Below, in pieces: positions 1 through 11,164 of a DNA stretch of 64,000 bases. The DNA lies in NCBI GenBank assembly GCA_021234155.1, contig JAJEKV010000030.1, forward strand, positions 6,817,890 to 6,881,889, written 5' to 3'. Position 1 is the stretch's first letter; each line of letters begins with the position of its first letter. The stretch is from Isoetes taiwanensis (Eukaryota > Streptophyta > Lycopodiopsida > Isoetales > Isoetaceae). The notes beneath the pieces are model-generated. The model ran no database searches. It was given only the letters and a program-made list of their open reading frames with translations, and was not told the DNA's origin. The translations under genes and the position numbers were made by a program.

Positions 1-8
1 GTTTGACC

Positions 9-686
9 TCATAGATTAAACCCCGCAGCAAGGAGTTTGTCATATTTCGCCTTGACGCGATCCGCGGTAATTGGGGTTGAGCCGTCTTCGCCGCTGCTAT
101 ACGGGGCGGGCATCGGATTTGGTAGGAATGGTGAGTTCCCCAAGGTTTTGTTGATCCCCAGAAGGTCTCTCAGAGCTCCGGCGAAAATGTGTTTGAACTT
201 TTGAAGATCGTGGCGGCCCCTGTTACGATAGGGTGTCGGAAGATTGGCAGCAATGCGGACAGGCTGATTGTTGCCCACGTCCACAATCTCGACTTCAGGA
301 GTCTGAATATGTGGGATAACTTCCGTGTCTTTGACAATATGAGCAGGAGGTTGAAGCATGACATGATGAGTGGCGCTCTGCGTGGTGAAAAAGAGAGGTT
401 GCTGATTGTCATCAAGCAAAGGTTGCTTCATGACAGCGTGTACATCAACAGGATCTGAAGGAAGTTCGGTATCTGAAAAGTGATCAACACGTTGGATGCG
501 ATTGCAAGGAGCCAGGTAGGGGTCAAGCAAGGTAGCCACAGCCTGGTCCTGATCAAGAGTCATTTCTCCCCAAGGATCAGCATATTCGGGGTAGGATGAC
601 AGAGGCGCACTCGCGCAGTGGAGCCCGAACTTGATAGATATTCTCGGGCGCCCCTCGAATCGGTGTCGGGAGAGAGGGTTCAGCAT
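9..686 (-). pseudogene. gypsy pol linker between protease and RT
   Basis: An open stretch of 225 codons follows the protease region in a third frame. It contains no catalytic motif I can recognise; its place, between protease and the expected reverse transcriptase, suggests the poorly conserved linker of the Pol polyprotein. The methionine at its start is internal rather than a real start. Its end, a few bases from the window edge, is a stop, so the real RT frame, if kept, lies off the left edge. Confidence 0.5.
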
Positions 687-689
687 TGT

Positions 690-1383
690 CGACCGAAAAT
701 GATTTTACCTGCTTCCAAGTCCATAGTGGCATTGAGGTGACCATCCGTGATGACTAACCCATCCGTGGCCCAATAATGGATACTCTTGGCCCAAGCGGAG
801 AAAAAGTCCACACCAACATTTCATAATCACCAGGATCCTCTCCTGCCTTCCAAACACCAAATTCTAAGGGGAATCGGAGATCACCAATGTTGATGTGAAG
901 AAGAGGTGTGACGCCTTGAGGTCTCGTGATATGGCCATTAGCCAATTTGATGTCATATGGGGCACGATAGAGTTGTTTGATGCCCATTTGTTTGCGGAGT
1001 TTATCCGTGATGAGATTGACAGCGCTACCTCCGTCAATTTGAACATGATTGACTTGTTGATTGCCCACCGTGGCATGGACCGTGGGTGTAGAGGTAGCGA
1101 CAGCCCCAACCAAAACGGTCGGGAGTGGTAACTGGTCCTTGAGAGCAGGACATAGTTTCAAAATTGTTGCCAGACTTAAGGGAATTTTGATTTTTGCCAG
1201 CTCCTCTTGGAGTTCCAGAGGCACATGAGAAAAAGGATCTGCTGGATCCACGGGTGCTGGAGTGCATGGTAATGAAGCAGCAACTTCTTTTAGTAGGTCG
1301 ACCTCTGCAGCAATATTCGGATATGTCTGAGAGCGTGGAGGGTGAGATGTGGAAGGTGCATCTTGTCTTTGCCGAGCTAACAT
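690..1383 (-). pseudogene. gypsy aspartic protease region, broken
   Basis: The translation from 1383 leftwards contains VQIDGGSAVNLITDKL, a retropepsin active site of the D-G-G-S type common in plant Ty3/gypsy elements, followed by a beta-rich segment (LHINIGDLRFPLEFGVWK). A frameshift near 800-810 separates MLV from the continuation DFFSAWAKSIHYWATDGL, the usual segment after the protease. The frame closes with a stop near the end of that segment. The protease would cut the Gag-Pol polyprotein. It is in a different frame from gag because of the shift near 1383. Confidence 0.7.
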
Positions 1384-3376
1384 TTGCCAACGTGCGGCCT
1401 TCAGCAGCTTGCATGAGGTTCAGAATGCTTTGGCGTACTTTAGGCATGACATGAGGCATGAGTTTTTCCAAGTCAGGTGCAAAGTGAACCTTTTTTTCCT
1501 CTTCATGAGGGATTGTGTCGACTGCAAAGGCAGGTTGCGTGCCATGAGGAATAATGGTTAAGGGACGTGACGCCCGGGTCTGGCGTGAAACCAAACCAAC
1601 CCAATTTGACGGCTGGACGGGAGGATTGAGAGCCTGAAAAATTTCTTCCTGTGCTTGTTGATCCATTTGAGGTTGATTGGCAGGAGCTGGTTGATAGCGT
1701 GATTGCTGAGGCGCGCGAGGTGGCTTCCGAAGAATGGGACGCGGGCCTTGTTTGCCATTGGCAATCCAAAGTTGGTAAGCCGTGAGGCGGACCGAGGTGG
1801 TCTGATTGGTGCCAGGAAGCTGCACCTGAACTTGTGGAAGTTGAGGACATGCCGTGGTGGTATGACCCCATTCGTGACAGTGATAACACTGAGCTTTAGA
1901 AGGATCAAAAGGGGGGCGTGTGTTGGGTCCCCGTTGTTGCTCCTGTTGCTGATAGAGTTGATTGGGTGGAGCCTGCAGTGGTTGCGGCTGATATTGCGAT
2001 TGTTGCTGAGGTGTTGTTTGCACTTGATAAACCAGCTTGTTGCGGAAAGGTGTAGGATGAGTGCGGGTGCACTCTTCCGTGGCATGATTGCACATATTGC
2101 ATCTTTTACAATGAGGCGGGCCATTGGTGGAGTTGCACTCATTTGCCAAGTGGCCTTGGTGTTTGCAGATATGGCACCAGATCTGACTGCGCTGCTGATT
2201 TGCGTGTTGAGGTTGGACAGCAGTTTGTGGAACCATGACTGGTGGAATGAAAGGGAGCTCCTGAAGAGCCACGCCACGGGAGGAAACATTGACTGAGTGA
2301 TTGACAAGATCGATAGCCTGCTCCAAAGTCTTCGGGCGCAGGTATTCAGTCATGAGTCGGATAGCTGGAGGAAGTCCTTGGAGAAACCAGACCAAGATCT
2401 GGCTCTGTGTCGGGTACTCCTTGAGTTTGCTGAGCAGGATGTGAAGTCGATCTGCAAAATCCCTGGCGGACTCCGTGGGCTCTTGTTGAAGGTCATTGAG
2501 TTGCTTGAGATGAAGTTGATCATCATCCGTGGTTCCATAGTGAGAAAGAAAAGCAGTTTTCATTTCTGACCAATCTTGTTTCCAGTGGCTTTTGTTGGAC
2601 ATAAGCCACTGATGAGGAGAGCCACGCAGGGTGGTGGAAAAGATATGGAATTTCAGTTGAGGTTGTGCATGACCATTTAGGTCAGCCAGAGCCTCAAATT
2701 CTTCCATGTGGGCCTGAGCACTTTAGTCTAAGGGTTTGCCTTTCGTGTTGCCAAAGGTTGGATAAGTCAACTTAAGGGTCTGAAAGGTAGAGGGGAAAGT
2801 GCTTGGCTGGACAGGAACTGGATAGGGATTATATTGAGGTAGAGTTGGAGGTGGCATGATGCCTGAAAGACCCTGATTAAGGGGTGACTGAGGGGGAGGT
2901 ACTGGAGGTGCTTGATCATTGGTTTTGAGGTCGGTAAGGTTGTAAACAGGAAGAGCGGTGGAAAATGTAGGGAAGGGAAATTCCTGGGGAGGAGCAAAAG
3001 AGACATGTGGATATCCCTGTCCGCCCGGAGGAGATGATGGTTGTGAAGGCAGAGGCGTATGGCCAGAAGAATGATGGATGTAGGCACGTTCTGGGGTATG
3101 AAAGTAAGGTTGAGAAGGTTGAACCTGATAGGGCTCCTGATAATGATGAGGTGACTGAGGCTGTGAGCAATGTTTGCACGCTTGAGGCGGGGAACTGGGA
3201 CGAGACAGGACCCGAGGGGTGGGTGGCGCCGACTGAGCCCTAGATCGAATGTGGCCTCCCTCAATGTCATAATCAGATCCATACATGTCGCGAACAGCTT
3301 CCCTTCAATGATGGCGCTCCAAGCAAGACGCCGTCTGGGAAAGGAGTTCTTCTGGCGTGAAGTTGCGGGCAGACAT
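1370..3376 (-). pseudogene. gypsy Gag with three zinc knuckles, broken
   Basis: The reading frame starts at the ATG at 3376-3374. It has an in-frame TGA at codon 24 (3307-3305) and a TAA at about 2723-2725; past each stop the same frame stays open. The N-terminal third is rich in proline and glutamine. It is followed by a retrotransposon Gag capsid domain (about 2330-2710; contains GSPHQWLMSNKSHWKQDW). Then come three CX2CX4HX4C zinc knuckles: CHICKHQGHLANEC, CKRCNMCNHATEEC and CYHCHEWGHTTTAC. Three knuckles is more than the usual one or two. Near 1375-1385 the frame shifts by one base into the protease frame. Gag normally packages element RNA in cytoplasmic particles; this copy cannot make a full protein. 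Confidence 0.8.
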
Positions 3377-3423
3377 GGCGACAGAAGAAAGGAAAATCGA
3401 ATCAGACCCGGCAGCGGCGACAG

Positions 3424-4001
3424 TGTTTGGGGTCTGGGTTCGGGAACTCCTAGCCTGTGAGGACCCTTGGATCTAACAGGAGAATCCGGGGACTATGTCA
3501 CGCGGGATTTGCAAGAAAACAAAGGAAAGGGAAAAGAAAACAAAGAACAATGAGACTACAATGATAAGCTTCCTTGATATCAATGATGATGATACATGAG
3601 CTCTCGCAACCGAGAGAAAACTGAAGTGAGACAAGACTCAAAACTCATCTAAAAATCATGTGCTAGCTCTACTCATATATATAGTACAATGGCCTTTGGC
3701 CCAATATAGACATTCTGACTGATTTCGGTGCCGACTCCTGGAAGGAGGCCTGATTTGCAGGAATGCTGGCGATGCCTCTTGAAAAGCCTGAAATCACGCT
3801 GACGCTACGCGGGCGGTGACAGGCCGTCACTTGTCTGAGCGCCGCCTCTTGTTGACGCCAGGCGTGGTCTTAGTCTGCGTGGTCTGCTTGGTCTTCTGCT
3901 GAGCCTTTGACGACTGACCCGCGCCTGATTGTGGATCCTTGGACTTGACTTGGTCCGTCGTATGCATGAATAGTCCTGTACCAGGAGGCACAGGACTAAC
4001 A
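3424..4001 (-). repeat. 5' LTR of the gypsy element (578 bp)
   Basis: On the minus strand the LTR begins TGTTAGTCC at 4001 and ends GACCCCAAACA at 3424, so its ends are the inverted TGTT...AACA. The leader after it starts with CTGTCGCCGCTGCCGGG, which resembles gypsy leaders and is the likely primer-binding region, though I cannot name the tRNA. A TATA-like run (TATATATATGAG on the minus strand) lies near 3673-3685. The LTR shares its start, the GCAAATCCCG motif and the CCCGAAYCCAGACCCCAAA end with the LTR at 46316-46924. An alternative end at the GTGACA near 3496 was considered; the inverted termini and the leader favour 3424. Confidence 0.7.
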
Positions 4002-7000
4002 CATGTCCCTTCTTCTACAGCCTCCTTTACTTGGTCTAATAAACAAAAAGGGGACAAAAGGGTCTATTGTGCCCTTGATAGATTTTATGTCTGCAGTCCT
4101 AACTCCTCTCTTTGGGATAATTGTTTTGTTACAAGTGATGAAGGGAACATTATTTCTGATCACCAACCACAATTCCTATGCACTAGGCAATTGACACAAA
4201 TTCCAAGAGATGGAAGTATCCCCTACAAATTCAATTGTGCTCTTCTTGAAAATGAATCATTTGTGAATGAATTCAAGGCATTCTATCAGCAACTTCAACT
4301 TAATTGCAGTCAGCAATCTATGAAAAGCTTTTATTATAAAGTCAAGGAGGCTAAAAGCTGGATTAAAGAATGGTCAAAGAAGAAGCATCTTGCCAAATTG
4401 AAGGAGAAGGAGGAATTGTTGACTCACATGAGAAGCATAAGATCCCTACTGCAGGGAGATCCCTACAATCTTAACCTGCAAGTGGGTGAAGAATTGGTTG
4501 AAAACTATCTCAAAAGTATTGAAGAGATTGATGCTAGAAGCTCAACAATCAAGTGTAAAGTCAAATTTAACAAAGAAATGGATTGTGGTAGCTCAAGGTT
4601 CTTTTTTAAAGTAGCCAAAGCTAGACTGCTCAGAAATTCTATTACTGAAGTCAGAACTGATGCTGGATTATGCTTAGATGATCCAAAGATTATAAGATCC
4701 TTTTTTCATGACAATTATGCCTCTCTTTTCTCTAAAGTCAATTCTCATCAAATTGACTCCTTAAGAGAGATGAAATTCCTTGAGCTGATAGACAAGATTA
4801 TCCCTTCTTCTATTGACACCATGGGTGACTCATTTATTGCACCTCCTGCTGAGGACGAAATTCTTAAGGTTTTGAGATCTTTTGGCAAGTGCAAGTCCCC
4901 TGGTCCTGATGGCATTCCTAGTGAATTCTACATCCATTTCTGGGATCTTTTGAAAGCTGATATTATCTCAATGGTAAGGGGTTTTTGGGAAGTGAATCAC
5001 CTGCACTCTTCTATCTCTGCTGGCCTCATTGCCCTTATCCCTAAAATAGACAATCCATCTGCTTTTTCGGATTGGAGACCTATATTTGTGCCAAAGTCAT
5101 TGCCAATAGAATCAAAGATTATCTCCAGAAAAATATTTCTCGTTATCAATCTGCTTTCTTATCTAAAAGATTTATTTTGGATAACTATATTACTGCCATG
5201 GAAGGTCTTCATTGGAATAAAATCTCCAACCAGAATTGTGTGCTCCTAAAATTAGACTTCAAGAGAGCTTTTGACACTGTTAGATGGGATTTTCTTGACC
5301 TTGCTCTCACTAAATTTGGCTTCCATCCTAAACTCAGGCTTTTGATCCATGACATTCACTCAAATTCTGCTGTCATTATTAATGGATCTCCCTCTCATTT
5401 CTTCCCCCTATCTTGTGGAGTTAGGCAGGGCTGCCCCATTGCTCCATACCTTTTCTTAATTGTGGCTGAAATGCTAACAAGGGCAGTTCTATATTTCCAA
5501 AATTTTGGGGAGATTAAGGGTCTTGAAATGCCCAATAGTGTGGATTGTCTTACCATTTCTCAATATGCTGATGATACTTTTGCTTTTCTTGATGCTGATC
5601 TCTCTAATATTGAAGCTTTTCTGGAAATCATCAAGCAATTCTCAGCTGCTTCTGGTGTTCATCTAAATCTAGCAAAATCTGTGATCATAGGGGATAATAT
5701 TCAGTCAAACTTTGCTGATATCAAAGTTCTTAACTGCAATCAAGCTTCTACTTTGTTGGGAATGGCTCTCTCTCTTAATCCTTCCTTGAAAGGTCTTTAG
5801 CAACCTATCATTGATAGAATTAAGAGGAAGTTGAATCATTTTAGCAGGTAGGACTATTATTGCTAATTCAGTCCTTGCTAGCTCTCACATCTACTTTTCT
5901 TCTGCTCTAGTGGCTCCTAAAGCTACTTATCATGAAATTGAGAAATTAGTAAGAAGATTCATTTGGAAGGGGTCTCATTTAGTAGGCTGAAATTATGTTG
6001 CCAAGCCAAAAAAATTTGGTGGTCTAGGTTGTAAAAATCTTCATCTACAGGCCTGTGCCCTGGCTGGGAAATATGTGTGGAACTCTTTTGTATCTAATTC
6101 TAGTCCTGCCTCTCAATTTGTCAAATTCTGGCTTTCATGCTCTCACCCGGATGGTCACCCTTCCTTAAGTCATATTATGCCTGATTTCTGCTTCAATAAT
6201 CTCCACCCTAGTCCTAATACTTCCCCTCTCATGAGGAATATAATCATGGCTTGGAATAAAGTTCAGTCTTGCTTTGAATATGATGCCCCTAATGACCTTA
6301 ATCTACAAATGTCTATTTTCTGGAATTCTATCCTCAGTGTTCATCCAAACAATGTTATGGCCCTGAGGCACCCAAGAATTTATAAAAAGTGGACTGACCG
6401 TGGTTTCAGGTTCCTGAGTGATCTATACATAGATGGTAAGTTTATATCTTGGACAGCCTTTAGGAGAATTTTACAAGGAACCTCAAGTGACAGAAAGATA
6501 TATTACCATATCAGATCCGTTCTTCCTCACCTTTGGCTTAATAATGTGGTGCCTAAAGCAACTAACTGGAACTTAGATGGTAAATGTCACTACAAGGTAA
6601 GCAAGATATACTCAATCATTAATGAATCTGATGCTCCCTCAAAAGCATCATCCAAGTGGTCTATTTCTGAAGAGGAGGGTAAGATTCTGTTTCATGAAGT
6701 GTGGCATTCTTATTGTTTTCCTAAGGTAAGTTTCTTTATCTGGCTCCTGGCAAATAAAAGTATTTCTACCCTGCAAGTGACCTCCAGGAGATATGAGGAC
6801 ATTTCTCCAAACTGCCAACTTGGTTGCAGTATGGAAGAGAGCATTGAACATATATTTCTCTGTCCTAAACTTAATTCTTTCTGGTCTTGGTTCAATGAGA
6901 AGCTAGGTTGCCTTTTCCCTACGAAAGTTAATGGCAATCTCTTAACCTATATTCAAAACGGCCTTTGCCAACACTATTATGTTCATTGCTTTATGGAATA

Positions 7001-7250
7001 TTTGGAAAGCAAGAAATAGAGTTGTGTATGGTAAGAAGAACTTCTCTATCTTTTGGATTAAGATGCATTTCCAGCTTGATATTGAATCCACTGCAACAGC
7101 TCACAAAAGAAAATTGACTGACAAGTATAATAGGAAGTGGGACTCAATTGGTGCTTTTAGGGGGGCTTTTGATTTGTTTGTATCTAATTTATGTGTCATT
7201 AATTCTAACTCTGTATTTTGTGATGATACTAGCATATCTGAGAGTATGTA
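4002..7250 (+). pseudogene. LINE 1 ORF2 (endonuclease end, RT, zf-RVT), broken
   Basis: From 4002 the frame reads the last part of an AP endonuclease (TFTWSN-like FTWSNKQKG, then SDHQP). It continues into the RT: SPGPDGIPSEFY, DFKRAFDTVRWDF, GVRQGCPIAPYLF and the catalytic QYADDTFAF (about 5560-5585). Near 5095 about 20 bases are missing compared with LINE 2, where SLTNITYK stands between RPI and CAK, and the frame changes. A TAG at about 5798 replaces the tryptophan codon kept in LINE 2. Later (6075-7019) come an open stretch with a CX-rich zinc-finger-like region (CQLGCSMEESIEHIFLCP) and a frameshift into WNIWKARNRVVYG. The methionine at 3939 that seems to start this frame is in the gypsy LTR and is not real. 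Confidence 0.85.
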
Positions 7251-8016
7251 AAGAAAGCCTTGGGGAGTTGGGAGACACTAAGAAGGATGCAGGTCAAGAA
7301 CTTGAGCTTTTCTGGAGCAACATGAATGGATCAGAATCTGTTATGGGCAAGAAAACAAGTCTACCTGAAGCCTTCTGCAGAGAAGTGACCCAGATGTTCT
7401 GCATGTTTGACTTTCTGTCAATGTACCACTATTACATGTCAGAAAATCAGTTCTCAAGATACAGGGAGTAGTATTACATGCATAGACTTCTGGCAGATTT
7501 ACATGGTTCCTTACTCTGCTTAAGTGAAATTGAATCCTCTTGCATTGATGACATTGCTGAGAAGATTGATGACACCTACATCTTTGGATCTGCTGCACCT
7601 TTCTACTTACTTTAATGCCAAACTGGACTCCCTTTGCTCTTAAGCCTGTCATTTTCCTAGTCTTATATCTGAACTCCTGGGATTGTATCCTCACCAACCT
7701 GAACATCTTTTGCTCAACCTTGCTTCCTAATCTTGTTTTGGTTTTGGCTAGTACAGGTGATAGAAGACTTTTGCTGGGGTCGTGTCTCTTTTACTATCAC
7801 AAACAGACTGTTATTCGAAAATATTGACTTCTACCATAACGAGTCAAACTTCAGCTCTGACTATATCTTTTGACTAGTTCTCCACTCACCTCTTGGTGAT
7901 GGATAATATCTAGGGACATTTTGTTTCAATGATCTATGCTATTTTTAGCAGGTCAACCATGTACTGTTTTTCTTGATTAATGGAAAAACCAATTCTTACT
8001 CTCAAAAAAAAAAAAA
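4002..8016 (+). mobile_element. L1-type LINE (LINE 1), 5' truncated by gypsy insertion
   Basis: This is the 3' part of a non-LTR retrotransposon: endonuclease C-terminus, reverse transcriptase, zf-RVT-like cysteine region, 3' UTR and a poly(A) of 13 bases at 8004-8016. The 3' end (CCAATTCTTACTCTC then A-run) matches the end of LINE 2 at about 32.7 kb, so both belong to one family. The missing 5' part should lie beyond the gypsy element, left of the window. The tail abuts a minus-strand transposase relic cut off after its HDG motif, so the LINE probably inserted there. Confidence 0.85.
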
Positions 8017-8790
8017 ACAACAACAACACTTGCACCATCATGTTCATCTTTACCATGAGCAATGGCAAAGTAGTTCCACATTACAGCCTTGTCATTCATT
8101 ATGTAATATCTGCCTAAGAAAAAAAAGGGTTTTCCTGACTTGAATTGTGATGAGCACCCATCACTCCATATTCAATGCCTCTTATACTCTATTCCCTGTT
8201 CCCTAAGCCATGCAACATGCTTTTGTAGGCAGTGCTCCACAAATAATGAGTCATGCACTTTATCATCAGAAATGTAAAAGTGAGTCTCTTTTTATAATCT
8301 TACCATTGTTGACTCTATTCCTTCTTTGAACAATCTTCTTCTGTCTGCATAAGAACATGAATATCACCACTCTTATCATGTCTATATGTTACTGTGCCAG
8401 TGCATTGACTGGGGCTCATTTTGAATTTTGATGCTATAATTTTTTGCAAAGTCAATAATATATACAATTGTATATTCTAGAAAAGACAACACGCACTGCT
8501 TAAACTGATTGGCCTGCCAATGTGCTGTGTAATTGTGTGGAACAAAATCTGATATTACCTTCTTCATATCCTCTTGAAACTCTCTAGGACTTCTTTCTTT
8601 CCATACTAATCTTAAGACAGACTTGTACCTCAAAGCCTTTCTTGGATCCCTAAGATCTTTGTCTTGGTCCACAAATTGCTTTTCAAATGTCTTCTAAGTA
8701 ACTAGAAGTGAACTCGTGCCATCCATTTTCTGTGGACATTTTTAATTTTTATCCAAGACACATTGTTTACACGCCAACATCAAACAGTTA
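8017..8790 (-). pseudogene. relic of an unnamed DDE-like transposase family, copy 1
   Basis: Minus-strand translation gives, in order, a region with TAHWQANQFKQCVL, then IIDFAKNYSIKIQNEPQSMHW (about 8400-8465), WSDGCSSQFKSGKP (8138-8170) and WNYFAIAHGKDEHDGAS (8028-8080). I know this motif order from large, mostly unannotated transposon-like protein families of animals and plants. The spaced Asp residues suggest an RNase-H-fold (DDE) nuclease, but that is inference. The same motifs in the same order occur at 13.6-14.8 kb. The segment breaks off just after HDG where the LINE 1 poly(A) ends. Several frameshifts and stops are present. Confidence 0.6.
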
Positions 8791-11150
8791 TGATCAAATC
8801 ACTCCTCGTCATCACCTTTGCTGCGAACCACTTGTGTCCATAAGTCACTGGTGCAGTGGGTGGGTAGGGGATAGGTAGGTAGATAGGTAGGTAAGCAGAT
8901 AGTATTTTTACGGCATGCCACATTGACAGCATCCATGAGTACATATGACGGACCCTCAGAGACGAACCCCCAGAGACATTTAATCTTAATGCATCGTAGC
9001 ATATTGGTTTTTCAAAGAAAACTGAAGTGTTATATGCAACTCATGGGTGTTTTGATGTCTTCTTATCGGCATATTAGACCAATAAGCAATATCTCATGAC
9101 CAAGACATAAGGCATGGGTATAAGGAATTTATGCGCATAAAAAACCCTCCTTATATGAAAATCTTATGAAAATGTGAACACTTTGTTGTCCCACGAATTA
9201 ATCTCATAACTTTGGAACTAGTTGGTTGAGCTTTGCATAGACAATGCTACAACCACATTCCATTGAAACACCAAGGCAAACACATTACCTTGAAACACCG
9301 AGTTCAATTTTGTAACATACATACAAATTGCTTTTCAGTTGTTCATTTCTTTCTTTCCTTGTCTTAATGTTAATGTGCTAAAGTTTTCTAAATGATGGAT
9401 TATATGTACATATGAGCTGATTTATATGGGTTCTTAAAATAGTAGATGCATTGCCTTGAATAGGGTATAATAAATAATGCTTATTTTGATGTAGTTCATT
9501 GAGATATTTATGTCCAATAGGTATTAAGTGGTTATTAGATGAGCTTGTACTCTAGACTCACAACATTGACCATATGTTGTAGATTCCTAGTCTATGAGCT
9601 TGTACTCTAGACTCACAACATTGACCATATGTTATAGATTCCTAGTCTTTACATTGCTGGAAAGAAAGTTTGAAAGTGGGCAATACACCATCAATAGAAA
9701 TTTTTTTTAGCTAAGCTCATAAAACATAATTTATACTTTAACCACAATATACAATGATGCATTACCATCCACTTTGAATCATAAGATGCTTAGAAAAACC
9801 TCGAAGTATGTGCAGACAGATAACAATTTTATGTAAAACTCTTCATCAACTACAAAATGCTCTAGACTGGTAAAGCTAAGTCACATGGCAATGCTAGCAA
9901 GCTAAGATGCTTGATAGAAATTCAACTTCAAATAAATGCAAATCAAAGGACAAAATTTTAGCATAAAAAAGATCTCCATTTGGCCTTCAATTTTGGCAAG
10001 CACATGTGATCGTTGTAAATGATCTCTAGTTGCCTTCATGCACTCCCTAAGCCACGTCAGTTATCATTGTCTTGAATAACTTCCACACAAGATCCAATAA
10101 CCGATGCATGCAAAAATTAAAGCACTGGGCAGAAATTAACACACTGAGGATGAATCTCTACCTGGTTGGCATACCATCCTAAAGCAAACAGTGTGTTATG
10201 TTTAACATCATCTCGTCATATCGGGTGCATGGAATGGCTAGCACCAAGCATAAAGCCTACAAAAGGCCGTAATTTACCCTGCTTTTTCTTGTCTGATTGG
10301 CTATAGCATCTTGAAGCATGGATCTTGTCATATCGATTGTGCATGGAGAGCAGTGCAAAGTCTGCAGAAGGATGTAATTCACTTTGATTTTCTATGTTTA
10401 CATAGTCATCTAATCAGAAGGCCGTAGTTCACCTTGATTTTTCATCTTTACATAGACATCTAAATCTAATGGTGTCCATGGTACGAATATGGTAGATCAG
10501 GGGAGTGGTTTTGGACGTTGGTCTTGTTGAACTAGCATGAGTGCATAAATATGGCAAGTTATTGGCAAAGCTAGGCAATAGAATGGCAAAGAGCAACCTT
10601 AGCTATGGTTAAACAATATTATGACATGCCATGTTAAGAATGTTAGCTATTATTAGAACACAAGGGTTCACCTTTTTCAAAACATATATAACTCTCCTAC
10701 AAATATGCTTTTACGACATTCTTCATTGATGCTTTCTTTTAAAATTGACACGTACCTTTCTGAGGAAAAAATAGAGCTTTAAAAAAATATAGGAAAAAGA
10801 AAAAAAAAGGGGGGATGGATTTGGCCAAACGCACCCTGTTCTCGCCATTCTGCCGGATTAGAACAGACGCTTGCTCTCGAGCTCTGGCACAATAAATAAC
10901 AGAGTAACAAGCTTAGAGCTGCTTGAAAATGGAAACCTGGTGCTTAAACTGGTTAAGTTGTGTTGTGATTCTTCATCGCCTTTATAGCTTAAATTTTATT
11001 GCTTTCATTTTCTTTGGGCAACGGTTTTTCAGCGGCTAAGCTTGTGATTCTTCAGTAGAGCTCACAATTTCTTTGGGTAACATTTCTTTGGGTAGAGCTC
11101 GCAATTTTGATCTTTCAGTAGAGCTGCACGCATTTGCCTGTAGAAGCTTT
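8791..11150. other. AT-rich intergenic stretch
   Basis: No coding similarity recognised. It includes a short GTAG/GTAGGTA simple run near 8860-8895, a 55-bp tandem duplication at 9541-9649, and small repeats of CTTTGGGTA and CAGTAGAGCT near 11020-11130 next to the lectin relic. Confidence 0.5.
9541..9649. repeat. 55-bp tandem duplication
   Basis: Two nearly identical units start with GAGCTTGTACTCTAGACTCA at 9541 and 9596. They differ by one base in the CATATGTTGT/CATATGTTAT segment, so the duplication is recent. Confidence 0.9.
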
Positions 11151-11164
11151 TAGGCTGTTATCCT

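Larger units (their letters stand above)
1..4001 (-). mobile_element. Ty3/gypsy LTR retrotransposon, 5' half, decayed
   Basis: The element runs right to left. A 5' LTR (3424-4001) is followed by a leader, then gag from an ATG at 3376, a protease region and a linker towards reverse transcriptase; RT, RNase H, integrase and the 3' LTR lie beyond the left edge. Gag and protease are recognisable, but the coding path carries two in-frame stops in gag and at least two frameshifts, so the copy is dead. The right LTR edge falls inside the endonuclease part of a LINE, which shows that this element inserted into that LINE. A second LTR of the same family is at 46316-46924. Clade within Ty3/gypsy is not assigned because RT and integrase are absent. 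Confidence 0.85.

Noticed and set aside
1503-2569. Long open frames in other phases and on the plus strand
   Set aside because: They overlap the gag frame, which has zinc knuckles and a capsid domain. The others show no motif and are shadows.
3939-4001. Methionine start of the first LINE open frame
   Set aside because: These codons lie in the gypsy LTR. The reading frame is a chance fusion made by the insertion, not a real N-terminus.
3496-4001. Shorter LTR ending at GTGACA near 3496
   Set aside because: Conservation with the other LTR continues to 3424, where the ends become inverted (TGTT/AACA) and a leader-like sequence starts.
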